This document shows, in pieces, positions 24,153 through 24,662 of a DNA stretch of 24,662 nucleotides. The DNA comes from Nitrospinota bacterium (GTDB taxonomy: Bacteria; JADFOP01; DATKYB01), in contig DATKYB010000123.1 of the NCBI GenBank assembly GCA_035528715.1, positions 1 to 24,662 of the forward strand. The letters run 5' to 3'. Both the position numbers and the translations under genes were made by a program. The notes under the pieces are model-generated. The model was not told where the DNA came from, did not search any database, and worked only from the letters and a program-made list of their open reading frames with translations. Within the stretch, counting starts at the first letter, position 1. Each line of letters begins with the position of its first letter.

Positions 24153-24662
24153 TTATTTTTTCTTGGCCTTCTTAAATTCTTGTGGGCCAAATTGGGGATC
24201 ATAAATTCCAAAAGCATATACACAATTCTTTTTCAATTCAAAGAATAGCTTATATTTCGAAAAAGAATAGATTCTTTCTAATTTGTTTTCAGAAATAGAA
24301 ATATGAGAAGGTTTGCCAAATTTTTTAGTAATTTTCTCTAAATTATCACCTATTTTAATTCCCTGCAGACTTCTTGGAGTCGTTATCCACCAAAAAGACC
24401 AGGAAGAGTCAGAGTCGCAAAAATAATAACCATAATTCATATATGATACGGAAACAACTTTGCCATCTTTAAAATCTATTCTATAAAGGTAATTATTTCG
24501 TTTATCTTTTTTATCCACAGAAACATAAAGCCAGTAACCAGGCCCACTAAGTTGTTTAGAGGGCTCTCCTTTAATAGATTTTACATCATCTTTGGTCGAA
24601 CCAAGAGATATTTCCCAAAAAGTAGAAATTTCTTTAGGCATATTACTTATTTTTATATAAGA
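24153..24662 (-). CDS. BamE/SmpA-like two-repeat envelope protein, probably 5'-truncated by the window edge
   Basis: The frame from ATG 24641 encodes 162 residues, but no in-frame stop occurs between that ATG and the window edge and no Shine-Dalgarno precedes it. The true start probably lies outside. Two repeats resemble the BamE/OmlA pattern G-x-s-x-d-d-v-x-x-x-x-G-x-P: ISLGSTKDDVKSIKGEPSK near the N-terminus and IKIGDNLEKITKKFGKPSH near residue 100. Each is followed by strand-rich sequence (YWLYVSVD, YLYRIDFKDGKVVSVSY). BamE-type domains are periplasmic, often lipoproteins, so a signal peptide would be expected upstream. Partner and role are unknown. It ends in a basic KKAKKK tail. Confidence 0.5.
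   Translation of the reverse strand, partial: SYIKISNMPKEISTFWEISLGSTKDDVKSIKGEPSKQLSGPGYWLYVSVDKKDKRNNYLYRIDFKDGKVVSVSYMNYGYYFCDSDSSWSFWWITTPRSLQGIKIGDNLEKITKKFGKPSHISISENKLERIYSFSKYKLFFELKKNCVYAFGIYDPQFGPQEFKKAKKK

Overview
The window is AT-rich bacterial chromosome with mostly convergent or co-oriented operons. It appears to come from an anaerobic, Gram-negative-type bacterium. Evidence for this is a tungsten-type aldehyde:ferredoxin oxidoreductase with its own ferredoxin and sulfur carrier, the selenocysteine insertion factors SelA and SelB with a selenium-type LysR regulator, a TRAP-type binding protein, a PilZ protein and a BamE-like envelope protein. The gene order fits Desulfobacterota (Deltaproteobacteria) or a related candidate phylum. 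I cannot name a species, and no rRNA, tRNA, CRISPR array or insertion sequence is visible.

Left arm, 1-5.7 kb: a truncated Nramp-like transporter faces a tiny predicted membrane protein (35 aa) across back-to-back promoters. Next, on the minus strand, come tartronate semialdehyde reductase (garR) and a glyoxylate carboligase-like ThDP enzyme (gcl). The gcl leader carries two near-identical arrays of TGAAAC/GTTTCA half-sites, and an IclR-family regulator gene followed by a cyclophilin-like protein gene lies just upstream. This looks like a self-contained glyoxylate-to-glycerate unit with local repression.

Housekeeping block, 5.8-11.1 kb, all minus strand and transcribed right to left: scpA, scpB, an RluB-type pseudouridine synthase, a secreted FlgT-like protein, pgsA and an AI-2E/PerM family membrane protein.

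Central plus-strand block, 11.3-20.7 kb: a PilZ protein; then selA-selB-lysR; then, from a consensus promoter whose -35 box overlaps the lysR stop codon, a tight operon of glyoxylate/hydroxypyruvate reductase (gyaR-type), double-cluster ferredoxin, MoaD/ThiS sulfur carrier, AOR and a xylose-isomerase-like TIM barrel, closed by a strong intrinsic terminator. Together with gcl and garR, this operon suggests linked metabolism of glyoxylate, tartronate semialdehyde, hydroxypyruvate and glycerate, with AOR acting on an unidentified aldehyde. The last point is inference.

Right arm, 20.7-24.7 kb, minus strand: a SYLF-domain protein whose body is strikingly GC-rich but whose signal peptide has the local AT-rich composition; a P-II protein with an unusual T-loop and a candidate sigma-54 promoter; an orphan TRAP binding protein preceded by an unlisted 56-aa ORF; and a BamE-like two-repeat protein that probably continues past the window edge.
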